Below, in pieces: positions 16,509 to 24,602 of a stretch of DNA of 44,821 bases. The DNA lies in NCBI GenBank assembly GCA_934098515.1, contig CAKOOK010000011.1, forward strand, positions 1 through 44,821. Direction: 5' to 3'. How positions within the stretch are numbered: position 1 is the first letter of the stretch; every line of letters starts with the position of its first letter. The notes beneath the pieces were generated by a model. It did not search any database, was not told the origin of the DNA, and saw only the letters and a list, made by a program, of their open reading frames with translations. The stretch is from an uncultured Bacilli bacterium. Lineage in GTDB: Bacteria; Bacillota_I; Bacilli_A; RF39; UBA660. A program made the position numbers and the translations under genes.

Positions 16509-16535
16509 AGAGAAAAGAAAAAGCAAATTATGCTT
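16509..16535 (-). terminator. Terminator of ligA
   Basis: Short 5-bp stem 16521-16525/16531-16535 (AAGCA/TGCTT) followed on the minus strand by TTTTTCTTTTC; it overlaps the ligA stop. Weaker than the others in this window. Confidence 0.55.
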
Positions 16536-18504
16536 CTTCTAACATTTTTTGAAAATCTTGTTCACTCCATATAGGAATGTTTAGTTCTTTGGCTTTGTCA
16601 TATTTGCTTCCTGGATTTGTACCAACTAGAACTGCTGATGTTTTTTTAGTTACTGAAGAACTCCATAAGCCACCATTTTCTTCAATGATTTCTTGTATTT
16701 GATCTCTTGTATAATTTTCTAGAGTACCGGTAACAACGATTCTTTTTCCATTTAGGAATGATGACTCATTAGTTTTTTTACCTAGATATGTCATATTAAC
16801 ATTTACATTTTTTAAGTCTTCAATTACTTTCATGTTGTCTTCATTTTTGAAGAATTCAGTTATGCTTTTGGCTAGGATTGGACCGATGTCAGGAATATTA
16901 TTTAATTCTTCGAATGAAGCGTTTGCTAGATTATCTAGAGTTAGATATTTTTTAGCAATTAGTTTAGCATTTTTTTCACCAATTCCTTTGATACCAATAG
17001 CAAATAAGAATTTTTCTAGGGAGTTGTGTTTTGACTTTTCAATTGAGTCAAGTAAGTTATCAACACTTTTTGGCCCAAATCCTTCTAGTTCAATTAGTTC
17101 TTCTCTACGGTCTTTTAAGTTATAGATATCAATTAGTTTAGTTATGATACCCATGTTGTAGAAGTCTTCAATTATTCTTTCACCAAGGCCGTCAATATTC
17201 ATTGCTTTACGATCTGTGTAGTGAATAAGTGATTCGATATTTCTTGCAGGGCATTTGTCGTTTGGACATTTCAAGTCGATTCCAGATAAAGTTGGAACAA
17301 GTTCTGCATTACAGATAGGGCATTTGTCTGGCATTATGAATTCTTTTTCATTACCAGTTCTTTCATTTATTACAGGACCTACTACTTCTGGGATGACATC
17401 TCCTGCTTTTCTTACAAGGATTGTATCACCGATAAGTAAATTTTTTTCTTTAATATATTCACGGTTATGGAGAGTTGCTCTTCTTACGGTTGAGCCCATA
17501 ATTTTAATTGGTTCGAATACTGCGTTTGGAGTTATTAAACCGGTTCTACCGACTGTGCAGACGATATCAGTTAATTTTGATTTTACTTCTTCTGCTGGGA
17601 ATTTGTATGCGATAACCCATTTTGGGTATTTAGCAGTGTTGCCAAGTTCTTTTTGCATGTGGATATCGTTTACTTTAATAACAATTCCATCAATTTCGTA
17701 AGGAAGAGAGTCTCTTTTTTCAGTCCACTCTTCAATGTACTCTAATATTTCATTTACATTATGAACTAATCTTATATTAGGGTTTACGATAAAGCCAAGA
17801 TGTTTTAAGTCCATAAGGGCTTCATAATGAGTTTGTCTTTTAGTTTCTGGAACATGATAAAGAAAGGCATCAAGATTTCTTGATTTTGCGATACTACTAT
17901 CTAATTGTCTAATACTACCTGCGGCGGCATTTCTGGGATTTTGAAATAGCGGTTCACCATTTTTAGCGCGTTCTTCATTTAATTTTTCAAAGCTTTTTTT
18001 AGGCATGTAGATTTCTCCACGAAGTTCAATATCTACTGGTTCAGTTAATCTTAGCGGGATTGTTTTGATAGTTTTTACGTTATGGGTGATATCTTCCCCA
18101 ATTGTTCCGTTTCCTCTAGTTGCGGCGCTTTTAAAGATCCCTTTTTCGTATGTTAGAGATACCGCTAGACCATCTATTTTAAGTTCACAGACGTAACTAG
18201 GATTAGGAAATTCTTTACGAATTCTTTCATCAAAAGCGACAATTTCGGCTTCGTTAAAGACATCTGCGATACTAAACATTGGATGTTTATGAGTTACTTT
18301 TTGGAATTCACCAATTACTTCACCACCTATTTTTTCTGATGGGGAGTCTTTTCTTTTTAATTCCGGGTATTTTTCTTCAATGTCTAGTAGTTCACTCATC
18401 CAGTTATCATATTCTCTATCGGTTACGGATGGGTTATCTAGTGTGTAGTATTCTACGTTTGCTTTTTCAATTAGTTTTATGAGTTCGTCATATCTTTCTT
18501 TCAT
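16528..18504 (-). CDS. ligA: NAD-dependent DNA ligase
   Basis: 658 residues, full length. Contains the adenylation motif CELKIDG with catalytic Lys109, the OB domain, a four-Cys zinc finger (CPIC...CPNDKCP), helix-hairpin-helix repeats (GFGPKS, GIKGIGEKNAK, IPDIGPILA) and a C-terminal BRCT domain (GKRIVVTGTLENYTRDQIQ). Joins nicks in replication and repair. In Bacillus the order is pcrA-ligA; here the same order is kept with one unknown gene between them. ATG start with AAAGGAAAAG Shine-Dalgarno. Confidence 0.97.
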   Translation of the reverse strand: MKERYDELIKLIEKANVEYYTLDNPSVTDREYDNWMSELLDIEEKYPELKRKDSPSEKIGGEVIGEFQKVTHKHPMFSIADVFNEAEIVAFDERIRKEFPNPSYVCELKIDGLAVSLTYEKGIFKSAATRGNGTIGEDITHNVKTIKTIPLRLTEPVDIELRGEIYMPKKSFEKLNEERAKNGEPLFQNPRNAAAGSIRQLDSSIAKSRNLDAFLYHVPETKRQTHYEALMDLKHLGFIVNPNIRLVHNVNEILEYIEEWTEKRDSLPYEIDGIVIKVNDIHMQKELGNTAKYPKWVIAYKFPAEEVKSKLTDIVCTVGRTGLITPNAVFEPIKIMGSTVRRATLHNREYIKEKNLLIGDTILVRKAGDVIPEVVGPVINERTGNEKEFIMPDKCPICNAELVPTLSGIDLKCPNDKCPARNIESLIHYTDRKAMNIDGLGERIIEDFYNMGIITKLIDIYNLKDRREELIELEGFGPKSVDNLLDSIEKSKHNSLEKFLFAIGIKGIGEKNAKLIAKKYLTLDNLANASFEELNNIPDIGPILAKSITEFFKNEDNMKVIEDLKNVNVNMTYLGKKTNESSFLNGKRIVVTGTLENYTRDQIQEIIEENGGLWSSSVTKKTSAVLVGTNPGSKYDKAKELNIPIWSEQDFQKMLEEA

Positions 18505-18543
18505 GTTCTTTTCCTTTCAGATTACTCTTTTATTATAATCCAT

Positions 18544-19059
18544 TTATTTGTAATTATAAAGAAGTTCTCTTTCTTTTAAATATCTTTTTAGAAATTGGTT
18601 ATCTAGGCTATATAGGTAATCTATAATATCATTAAATTCTGTTTGTTTTTGTTCTTTATAGTTTTCTGATAATATTAGTTTTAGGTATGGACTATTTTCA
18701 TTGTTTTTCCTTATTATGTGGACGTTTTCGTCATAGATGTTTGAACCATGTTCAGTTGTAAAATAAATTAGATGAACTTCTTCTTTTGCTGTTTCTTTTA
18801 TAAAGTTTATAATATCTAGGTCATCGTTGAATTGGTCTTTATTTTCATTAATATTATAGTCCATAAGTACTATCTTTGATTTATTTTTAAAGATTGTGTA
18901 GCTTCTTACGTTTTCTTCTTCATGAGTGAAATAGTTTAATAGTTCAAAGTCTTCATCATTTAATATTAGTTTTAATATGTTAATTATAAAGTATTTAGTA
19001 TTAGTATTATCTATAAGATATTTAATGGTTATAGGATTTAATAGTGAGATGTATTTCAT
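18544..19059 (-). CDS. Hypothetical protein between pcrA and ligA
   Basis: 171 residues, soluble, rich in Asn/Ile/Asp/Glu. I do not recognise it with confidence. The opening SLLNPITIKYLIDNTNTKYFIINILKLIL faintly resembles the N-terminus of Rpn/PD-(D/E)XK transposase-like nucleases, with SKIVLMDYNI as a possible core strand, but the usual D...ExQ catalytic set is not evident. Strong Shine-Dalgarno (TAGGAGGT) before ATG 19059-19057. Probably cotranscribed with pcrA, as no terminator separates them. Confidence 0.55.
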   Translation of the reverse strand: MKYISLLNPITIKYLIDNTNTKYFIINILKLILNDEDFELLNYFTHEEENVRSYTIFKNKSKIVLMDYNINENKDQFNDDLDIINFIKETAKEEVHLIYFTTEHGSNIYDENVHIIRKNNENSPYLKLILSENYKEQKQTEFNDIIDYLYSLDNQFLKRYLKERELLYNYK

Positions 19060-19109
19060 AGTACCTCCTATTAGTTATTGTTGTAAGCCTTTAACCAATT
19101 TCCTTTTTT

Positions 19110-21185
19110 TTAATTAATTTTTTTAATACTTTTGTGATTTTTCATTAGTTTTTTAATACCGGTTTTGAATGCTACGGAGATTAGTGAGCCATCACATTTA
19201 ACGACTACGCCGGTTCCATATTGTTCGTGGCTGATGATACTTCCTTCAGTGATATCATTATTGTCGTTTGTATACATTTGCTTTTTATCGATTACTTTAT
19301 TTTCTTCTTTAGGGCCGATTTTTTCGATTAGTTTTTCGTCTATTTCACTTATGAATCTTGATGGAATGTTCATATTTTCTTTTCCATAAAGCATTCTTCT
19401 TTTAGCGTTTGTTAGGTATAAACGCTCTTTTGCTCTAGTGATACCTACGTAGCATAGTCGTCTTTCTTCTTCTAGATTGTTTTCCATTAAAGACATGTTG
19501 TGAGGGAATAGTCCTTCTTCCATGCCGACTAGGAAGACTACTGGAAATTCTAGGCCTTTAGCACTATGAAGGGTCATAAGGGTTACTACGTCACCATCTT
19601 CTGTGTGATTTGAGATATCTGCGATTAGGGATACTTCTTCTAGGAAATCTCCTAAGTTTGCGGAACCAGTTCTTTCTTCAAAGGATGCGGTGATACTTTT
19701 AACTTCCATTAAGTTTTCTAATCTGATTTCATCTTCTAGTGCTTTACTGCTTTCTAGTTCTTTTTTCATGCCAGAGCGTTCTAGAACTTCATCAATTAGT
19801 TCTGTAAGAGACAAGCTTTCACTTCTTTTAATTAGGTCCTCAATTATTTCTTTAAATTCTAATTCTTTTCTTGTTTCTAATGCATCAAACATGCTGATGT
19901 TTTGCTGTTTAGCGCGCTCTTCGATTGATGAGATGGCACTTTCACCTATTCCTCTTTTTGGTGTGTTAATTACTCTTCTTAAACTTATTTCATCGTGTGG
20001 ATTGTAGATTAATCTTAGATAACTAATAAGATCTTTAATTTCTTTACGATTGTAGAAGTAGTAACTACCGAATACTTTGTAAGGTATACCTTTTGATAAG
20101 AAAACGTCTTCGATTGCACGTGATTGGGCATTTGTTCTATAAAGGATGGCGATGTCTTCATTTTTATATCCTTCACTAAGAAGGTGTTTTATTTCATCAA
20201 TTACTAAGGCAATTTCGTGTTTTTCATCATATGCACGCATATATTTTATTTTTACGCCGTCTCCATTATCTGAAAATAGTTTTAAGTCTTTGCGTTCTGT
20301 GTTGTGTTTGATTACTTCATTTGCTGCTGATAGGATGTTGTTTGTACTACGATAGTTATGCTCTAATTTAATGACTTTTGCACCTTTAAAGTCTTTTTCG
20401 AAGTTAGAAATATTTCTAAAGTCTGCTTGTCTAAAAGCATAGATGCTTTGGTTCATATCCCCTACGACAAAGATGTTTTTGTATTTATTAGATAACATTA
20501 CTGATAGTTTGTACTGTACTGGGTTTGTATCTTGATACTCGTCTATGAGGATGTATCTATATTTATCTTGGTAATATTCTAAGATATCTTTACGTTCTTT
20601 AAATAGATTAACTGGTAATAGCAATAGGTCATCAAAGTCAACTGATGCGCTTGTTTTTAGTTTATTGTTGTATCTGTGATAGACCTCTACGACTACTTTA
20701 TCCATTGGTGTGTTAAATAGTCTATCTAGTTCACCATCTGTAAGCATTTGATTTTTGATAAAGCTGATTCTATTTCTTACGTATGATGGTGAGTATTGTT
20801 TAGAGTCTAGGTTCATTTCTTTTAGTAGTTTTTTGATAATGGTATTAGTGTCATCACTATCTATAATTGTAAAATTATTTGGTAAACCTAGTATGTCATG
20901 GTTTTCCCTTATGATACGTACTCCTAAGGAGTGAAATGTTCCGATGAATGATGAAACATCACCAATAAGGTTTGATACACGATCACGCATTTCAGCTGCT
21001 GCTTTGTTGGTAAATGTTATTGCTAAGATGTTGTATGATGGGATGCCTTCTTCAATTAGGTAGGCGATTCTAGTTGTTAATACTTTGGTTTTTCCAGAAC
21101 CGGCTCCAGCCATTACTAGGACTGGTCCATCTATAGTTTTTACTGCTTCGATTTGTTCTTTGTTTAAATTTTTTAATAATTCCAT
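19110..21185 (-). CDS. pcrA: ATP-dependent DNA helicase PcrA/UvrD
   Basis: 691 residues from ATG 21185-21183; an in-frame ATG 15 bases upstream has no Shine-Dalgarno, whereas AAAGG precedes this one. SF1 motifs in order: Q-motif LNKEQIEAV, Walker A AGAGSGKT, motif Ia TFTNKAAAEMRDR, motif II DEYQDTN, motif III GDMNQSIYAFRQAD, motif IV LEHNYRST, motif V TLMTLHSAKGLEFPVV and motif VI VGITRAKERLYL. The C-terminus has the Tudor-like PcrA tail that binds RNA polymerase (GSIISHEQYGTGVVVKCDGSLISVAF). 3'-5' helicase in repair and replication-conflict clearing. Confidence 0.97.
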   Translation of the reverse strand: MELLKNLNKEQIEAVKTIDGPVLVMAGAGSGKTKVLTTRIAYLIEEGIPSYNILAITFTNKAAAEMRDRVSNLIGDVSSFIGTFHSLGVRIIRENHDILGLPNNFTIIDSDDTNTIIKKLLKEMNLDSKQYSPSYVRNRISFIKNQMLTDGELDRLFNTPMDKVVVEVYHRYNNKLKTSASVDFDDLLLLPVNLFKERKDILEYYQDKYRYILIDEYQDTNPVQYKLSVMLSNKYKNIFVVGDMNQSIYAFRQADFRNISNFEKDFKGAKVIKLEHNYRSTNNILSAANEVIKHNTERKDLKLFSDNGDGVKIKYMRAYDEKHEIALVIDEIKHLLSEGYKNEDIAILYRTNAQSRAIEDVFLSKGIPYKVFGSYYFYNRKEIKDLISYLRLIYNPHDEISLRRVINTPKRGIGESAISSIEERAKQQNISMFDALETRKELEFKEIIEDLIKRSESLSLTELIDEVLERSGMKKELESSKALEDEIRLENLMEVKSITASFEERTGSANLGDFLEEVSLIADISNHTEDGDVVTLMTLHSAKGLEFPVVFLVGMEEGLFPHNMSLMENNLEEERRLCYVGITRAKERLYLTNAKRRMLYGKENMNIPSRFISEIDEKLIEKIGPKEENKVIDKKQMYTNDNNDITEGSIISHEQYGTGVVVKCDGSLISVAFKTGIKKLMKNHKSIKKIN

Positions 21186-21214
21186 AATTGTGCCTTTCAT
21201 TTTCTGATATAAAT

Positions 21215-21243
21215 ATTATAGCAAATAAAAAAAAGAATTCCAA
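21215..21243 (-). promoter_or_regulatory. Promoter of pcrA
   Basis: Minus strand TTGGAA (21243-21238), 17-base spacer ending TGC, TATAAT (21220-21215), giving an extended -10. The -35 and spacer lie inside the 3' arm and T tract of the upstream terminator, so the two signals share bases. Confidence 0.7.
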
Positions 21244-21282
21244 GAAAAATGTAGCGAACAATTGTATTTTTCTTAAATTCTT
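21225..21282 (-). terminator. Terminator of the XRE/ImmA-like gene
   Basis: Long hairpin starting right after the stop codon: outer stem AAGAATT/AATTCTT, inner AAGAAAAAT/ATTTTTCTT, followed by eight Ts on the minus strand. Confidence 0.85.
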
Positions 21283-22254
21283 TTAGATGTATTTTGAATC
21301 ACTTTGGATTAAACCTTGAGCGATTAGTTTGTATAGCATTTTTTCATAGTTGTAAGGTTCTTCTGTAAAAGCAATTTCATGAAGTTTATTTTTGTTGATA
21401 TAAATATTAGTATACTTAGCATTTGAAGGGGTGATGATTTCTTCTTCTAGAAGCCTTTTAACAACGTTTTTGTATGATACTTTGTAAGTGTTACTATAAG
21501 CGGTTATTTCATTAAAGTGGATCTTTGTTCTTTTTTCACCAAATTCTATTTTTAGAGATTTTTCTGGCATTAGAAGTGCTCTTGCAAAGTTTTCAGCTAG
21601 TTCTTCTTTATTATTGTTTGACATGATTAGAAGTTCACCTAGATATTTTGCGACTAGGTATCTTTGTTCATAGCCGTTTTCAGCAACAGGAACGATTATG
21701 ACTGGTATATTATTAATTATTTCAAAGAAGCCTTCAAATAAGCCTTCACTTACTTTTTTAGGTACAGTTAATATTATTATATTGTGATTTTCTAGTAAGT
21801 ATATAAGGTTGTGAATTGGTGCTTCGATTGGAATTTGGAAGAAAATTCTTAGTTTAGTTGCTAGGCTTTGAGCTTCTTTGTTAGTGTTAACTAGATGGAC
21901 ACCAAATTTGTTATGTAAGGTTATACCTGAAAGTTTTAGTAAGTTAAAATAATTTTCAATTTTATTGTTTATGTAATTTTTAATATTTTCTTTTTTGATA
22001 TTTGATGCTTTTTCTTTGAAGAAGATGTTATCGTATTTAATATTTATACTAGCATCAATATTTAAAATTTCGTCTATAGTTGTATCATATATTTTAGCAA
22101 ATTCTTCTAAACGTTCTAGGGATGCGATTATTTTATTGCGTTCATATTTAAGGATTGCTGGGGCTGATACGCCAATTTTTTTGCCGGCTTCTTCCATGGA
22201 TAAGCCTTTTTTTATTCTAAACATTTTTAGGTTTTCCCCAACAGTTTTTTTCAT
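21283..22254 (-). CDS. XRE-family regulator with catalytically dead ImmA/IrrE-like domain
   Basis: 323 residues. Residues 6-62 form an XRE helix-turn-helix (LKMFRIKKGLSMEEAGKKIGVSAPAILKYERN). Residues about 115-260 resemble the COG2856 metallopeptidase, with QRYLVAKYLGELLI at 197-210 followed by ENFARALLMP at 221-230. In active ImmA/IrrE the first block reads AHELGH; here it is AKYLGE (202-207), so both His ligands and the catalytic Glu are lost. It is likely a transcription factor sensing a ligand through the remodelled domain. Divergent from rnr. No phage genes are nearby. Confidence 0.8.
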   Translation of the reverse strand: MKKTVGENLKMFRIKKGLSMEEAGKKIGVSAPAILKYERNKIIASLERLEEFAKIYDTTIDEILNIDASINIKYDNIFFKEKASNIKKENIKNYINNKIENYFNLLKLSGITLHNKFGVHLVNTNKEAQSLATKLRIFFQIPIEAPIHNLIYLLENHNIIILTVPKKVSEGLFEGFFEIINNIPVIIVPVAENGYEQRYLVAKYLGELLIMSNNNKEELAENFARALLMPEKSLKIEFGEKRTKIHFNEITAYSNTYKVSYKNVVKRLLEEEIITPSNAKYTNIYINKNKLHEIAFTEEPYNYEKMLYKLIAQGLIQSDSKYI

Positions 22255-22284
22255 ACGCCACCTCGTTAATATTTTCTTAATTTA

Positions 22285-22313
22285 ATTCTAACTCTTTAAC
22301 TAACATTTTTCAA
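22285..22313 (-). promoter_or_regulatory. Promoter of the XRE/ImmA-like gene
   Basis: Minus strand TTGAAA (22313-22308), 17-base spacer, TAGAAT (22290-22285). The remaining gap to rnr has no equally good plus-strand promoter; the best is TTGCAT with 17 bases to TTTACT near 22319-22347. Confidence 0.65.
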
Positions 22314-22404
22314 GTTTTTTGCATAAATTTAAATATACAACTTTACTAATTTTGATTTTTGGGTTATTCTTTAATTAAGAAAAATATCGAGTGTGGGGTG
22401 TGAA

Positions 22405-24576
22405 ATGGAAGAAATTATTCGTATTTTAAGAAGAAAGACTGAAAATGATTGTTATGTGAGGTATGATTATGAAGCTTTAAAGAAAATTATTTTGGATGAA
22501 TGTCCAGATATTGGTGATGTAGATAAAACTATATTTGAATTAGAACAGCAAGGGATTATTTATTCATCTAATGGTTTTTATAGAGTTGTTAGACCTACTA
22601 CTAAAAAAGGTGCGTTAGATGTTACACATCGCGGGACACTATTTATTATGGATGGTGATAAGAAAAGACGAATTGATTCTGCTAATTTAAAGGGTGCTTT
22701 ACCTAATGATGAGGTATTGTATGATGTTAGTAATGATGAAGTAAAGGTTCTTAAGGTTCTTAAGAGGAACTGTCCGAATATTGTTTGTGAGGTTATACAA
22801 AAAGACAATGGTAAGTATAAGCTTGAACCTAAAAAAGTTAGAGGTATGCTTAATATAAATATTAGTCAAGATGTTCTTAGTAAAATTGGTAGCGGTAGTT
22901 ATGTACTAGTTAAGCTTGATAAAGAAATGAAATATGGCATGTATGATGGCGAAGTAGTTAAACCAATAGTACTAAATGGTAAGATTGATAGAGATTTAGC
23001 GCTTGTTGCTTTTAGTAACGGGTTTGATCCTGAGTTTTCGCCAGCTTCAATTAGTGAGGTAAATGCTCTACCAAATGAGGTTACAGAAGAAGAGATTGAA
23101 GAGCGTAAGGAAAACGATTTTAGAGATGAACTTATATTTACGATTGATGGTGCAGATACCAAAGATATGGATGATGCGATTAGTTTAAAGATACTTCCTA
23201 ATGGTAATTATGAGTTAGGTGTGCATATTGCTAGTGTATCTCATTATTTAAAGAAGTGTCCACATTTACTTGCTGAAGCTAAAGAAAGAAGTACTAGTTT
23301 GTATATGCTTAATACGGTTATACCGATGCTTCCACCTAAGTTATCAGATTGGTTATGTTCAATAAATCCAAATGTGGATAGATTAGCAAAATCTGTAATT
23401 ATGGAAATTGATAGTGAGGGTAATGTTGTAAATTCAAGGATTTGTGATTCTGTAATTAATTCTAAAAAGAAAATGACTTATGATGATGTTAATAGAATTT
23501 TAGAAGATGGTATTGTTCCAAAAGGATATGAGAAATTTAAAGATGTATTATTACAGATGGATAAGTTAAGTAAGATAATTGGAGCTAAGAAGTTTGATAA
23601 TGGTGAAGTTACTTTCTTTTCTACGGAGACAAATGTTGAGATAGATAAGGATGGTAAGGCAGCAGGTGTTAGTAAAAGAACTAGTTTGTCTGCTGAAAAG
23701 TTAATTGAAAGATTTATGATTCTAGCAAATGAGACGGTAGCAAGTTACGTTGACATGATGGATTTGCCATTTGTTTATAGGGTTCATGAAGGGCCTAATC
23801 CAATTAAGTTAAAAGAGGCTTTAAAGATTATTAATACATTAGGTTACAATATTCCAGAAAGTAAGATAATGAAAAGTCCAAGACTTATTAAGGATATTTT
23901 AGATAAGGCTAAAGATAGTGATAAGTTCCCTCTTCTTTCTAGTTTGTTATTAGTTAGTATGAGTAGAGCAAGATATTCAAAGGATAATATTGGGCACTTT
24001 GCTTTAGCTTCTCATGCATATACACATTTTACTAGTCCAATTAGACGTTTTCCGGATACAATGGTACACTTTTTATTAGATTATTATAATGATGTTGCTT
24101 TAGGTAATAAAAGTATTAGTTATGATACTTTGAAGAAGCTGGAATCTGAGTTAGAGGAAGCTTGTGATTATGCTTCTATTAGAGAAAGACAAGCAGATAG
24201 AGCTGAGTTTCAAGCTAGTAGACGTAAGATTATGGATTATATGAAATCTTTAGAAGGAGAACATTTTGAAGCAGTTATTAATATGATTGATAGAAAAGAA
24301 GTTAGTGTAACAACAGATAATGGTATTAGTGGTACGATTCCGTTTAGGGATGTTCTTGGTGATACATTCTTCTTTCATGAGAATAATTATATGTTGATTG
24401 GTCGTCATACTAAGAAAAAGTATAAGATTGGTAATAGAGTTATTGTTACAGTTAAAGGTGTTAATGAGTTTGAAGAAAAGGTTAACTTTACTTTAGATGG
24501 TAATTTATCTAGGGCGTATGCTGAAGGTAAAGAAGGATATGGAAAACCTAAGGTTAGAAAAAAAAGTAGCAAGTAA
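22405..24576 (+). CDS. rnr: Ribonuclease R
   Basis: 723 residues from ATG 22405, which follows a GGGGTG Shine-Dalgarno; an in-frame GTG at 22393 sits inside that site. N-terminal winged-helix region, cold-shock domains (THRGTLFIMDGDKKRRIDSANL), the RNB catalytic domain with DDAISLK preceded by TIDGADTKDMD, SPIRRFPD, and a C-terminal S1 domain with a Lys-rich tail. A 3'-5' exoribonuclease for structured RNA. In many Firmicutes rnr is next to smpB; smpB is not seen here. Confidence 0.96.
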   Translation: MEEIIRILRRKTENDCYVRYDYEALKKIILDECPDIGDVDKTIFELEQQGIIYSSNGFYRVVRPTTKKGALDVTHRGTLFIMDGDKKRRIDSANLKGALPNDEVLYDVSNDEVKVLKVLKRNCPNIVCEVIQKDNGKYKLEPKKVRGMLNINISQDVLSKIGSGSYVLVKLDKEMKYGMYDGEVVKPIVLNGKIDRDLALVAFSNGFDPEFSPASISEVNALPNEVTEEEIEERKENDFRDELIFTIDGADTKDMDDAISLKILPNGNYELGVHIASVSHYLKKCPHLLAEAKERSTSLYMLNTVIPMLPPKLSDWLCSINPNVDRLAKSVIMEIDSEGNVVNSRICDSVINSKKKMTYDDVNRILEDGIVPKGYEKFKDVLLQMDKLSKIIGAKKFDNGEVTFFSTETNVEIDKDGKAAGVSKRTSLSAEKLIERFMILANETVASYVDMMDLPFVYRVHEGPNPIKLKEALKIINTLGYNIPESKIMKSPRLIKDILDKAKDSDKFPLLSSLLLVSMSRARYSKDNIGHFALASHAYTHFTSPIRRFPDTMVHFLLDYYNDVALGNKSISYDTLKKLESELEEACDYASIRERQADRAEFQASRRKIMDYMKSLEGEHFEAVINMIDRKEVSVTTDNGISGTIPFRDVLGDTFFFHENNYMLIGRHTKKKYKIGNRVIVTVKGVNEFEEKVNFTLDGNLSRAYAEGKEGYGKPKVRKKSSK

Positions 24577-24602
24577 AAAAGGAAGTGATTGCTTCCTTTT
24601 TA
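24575..24602. terminator. Terminator between convergent rnr and pheT
   Basis: 9-bp stem 24577-24585/24592-24600 (AAAAGGAAG) with a 6-base loop; T tracts flank both sides, so it can serve both strands. The pheT stop overlaps it. Confidence 0.85.
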
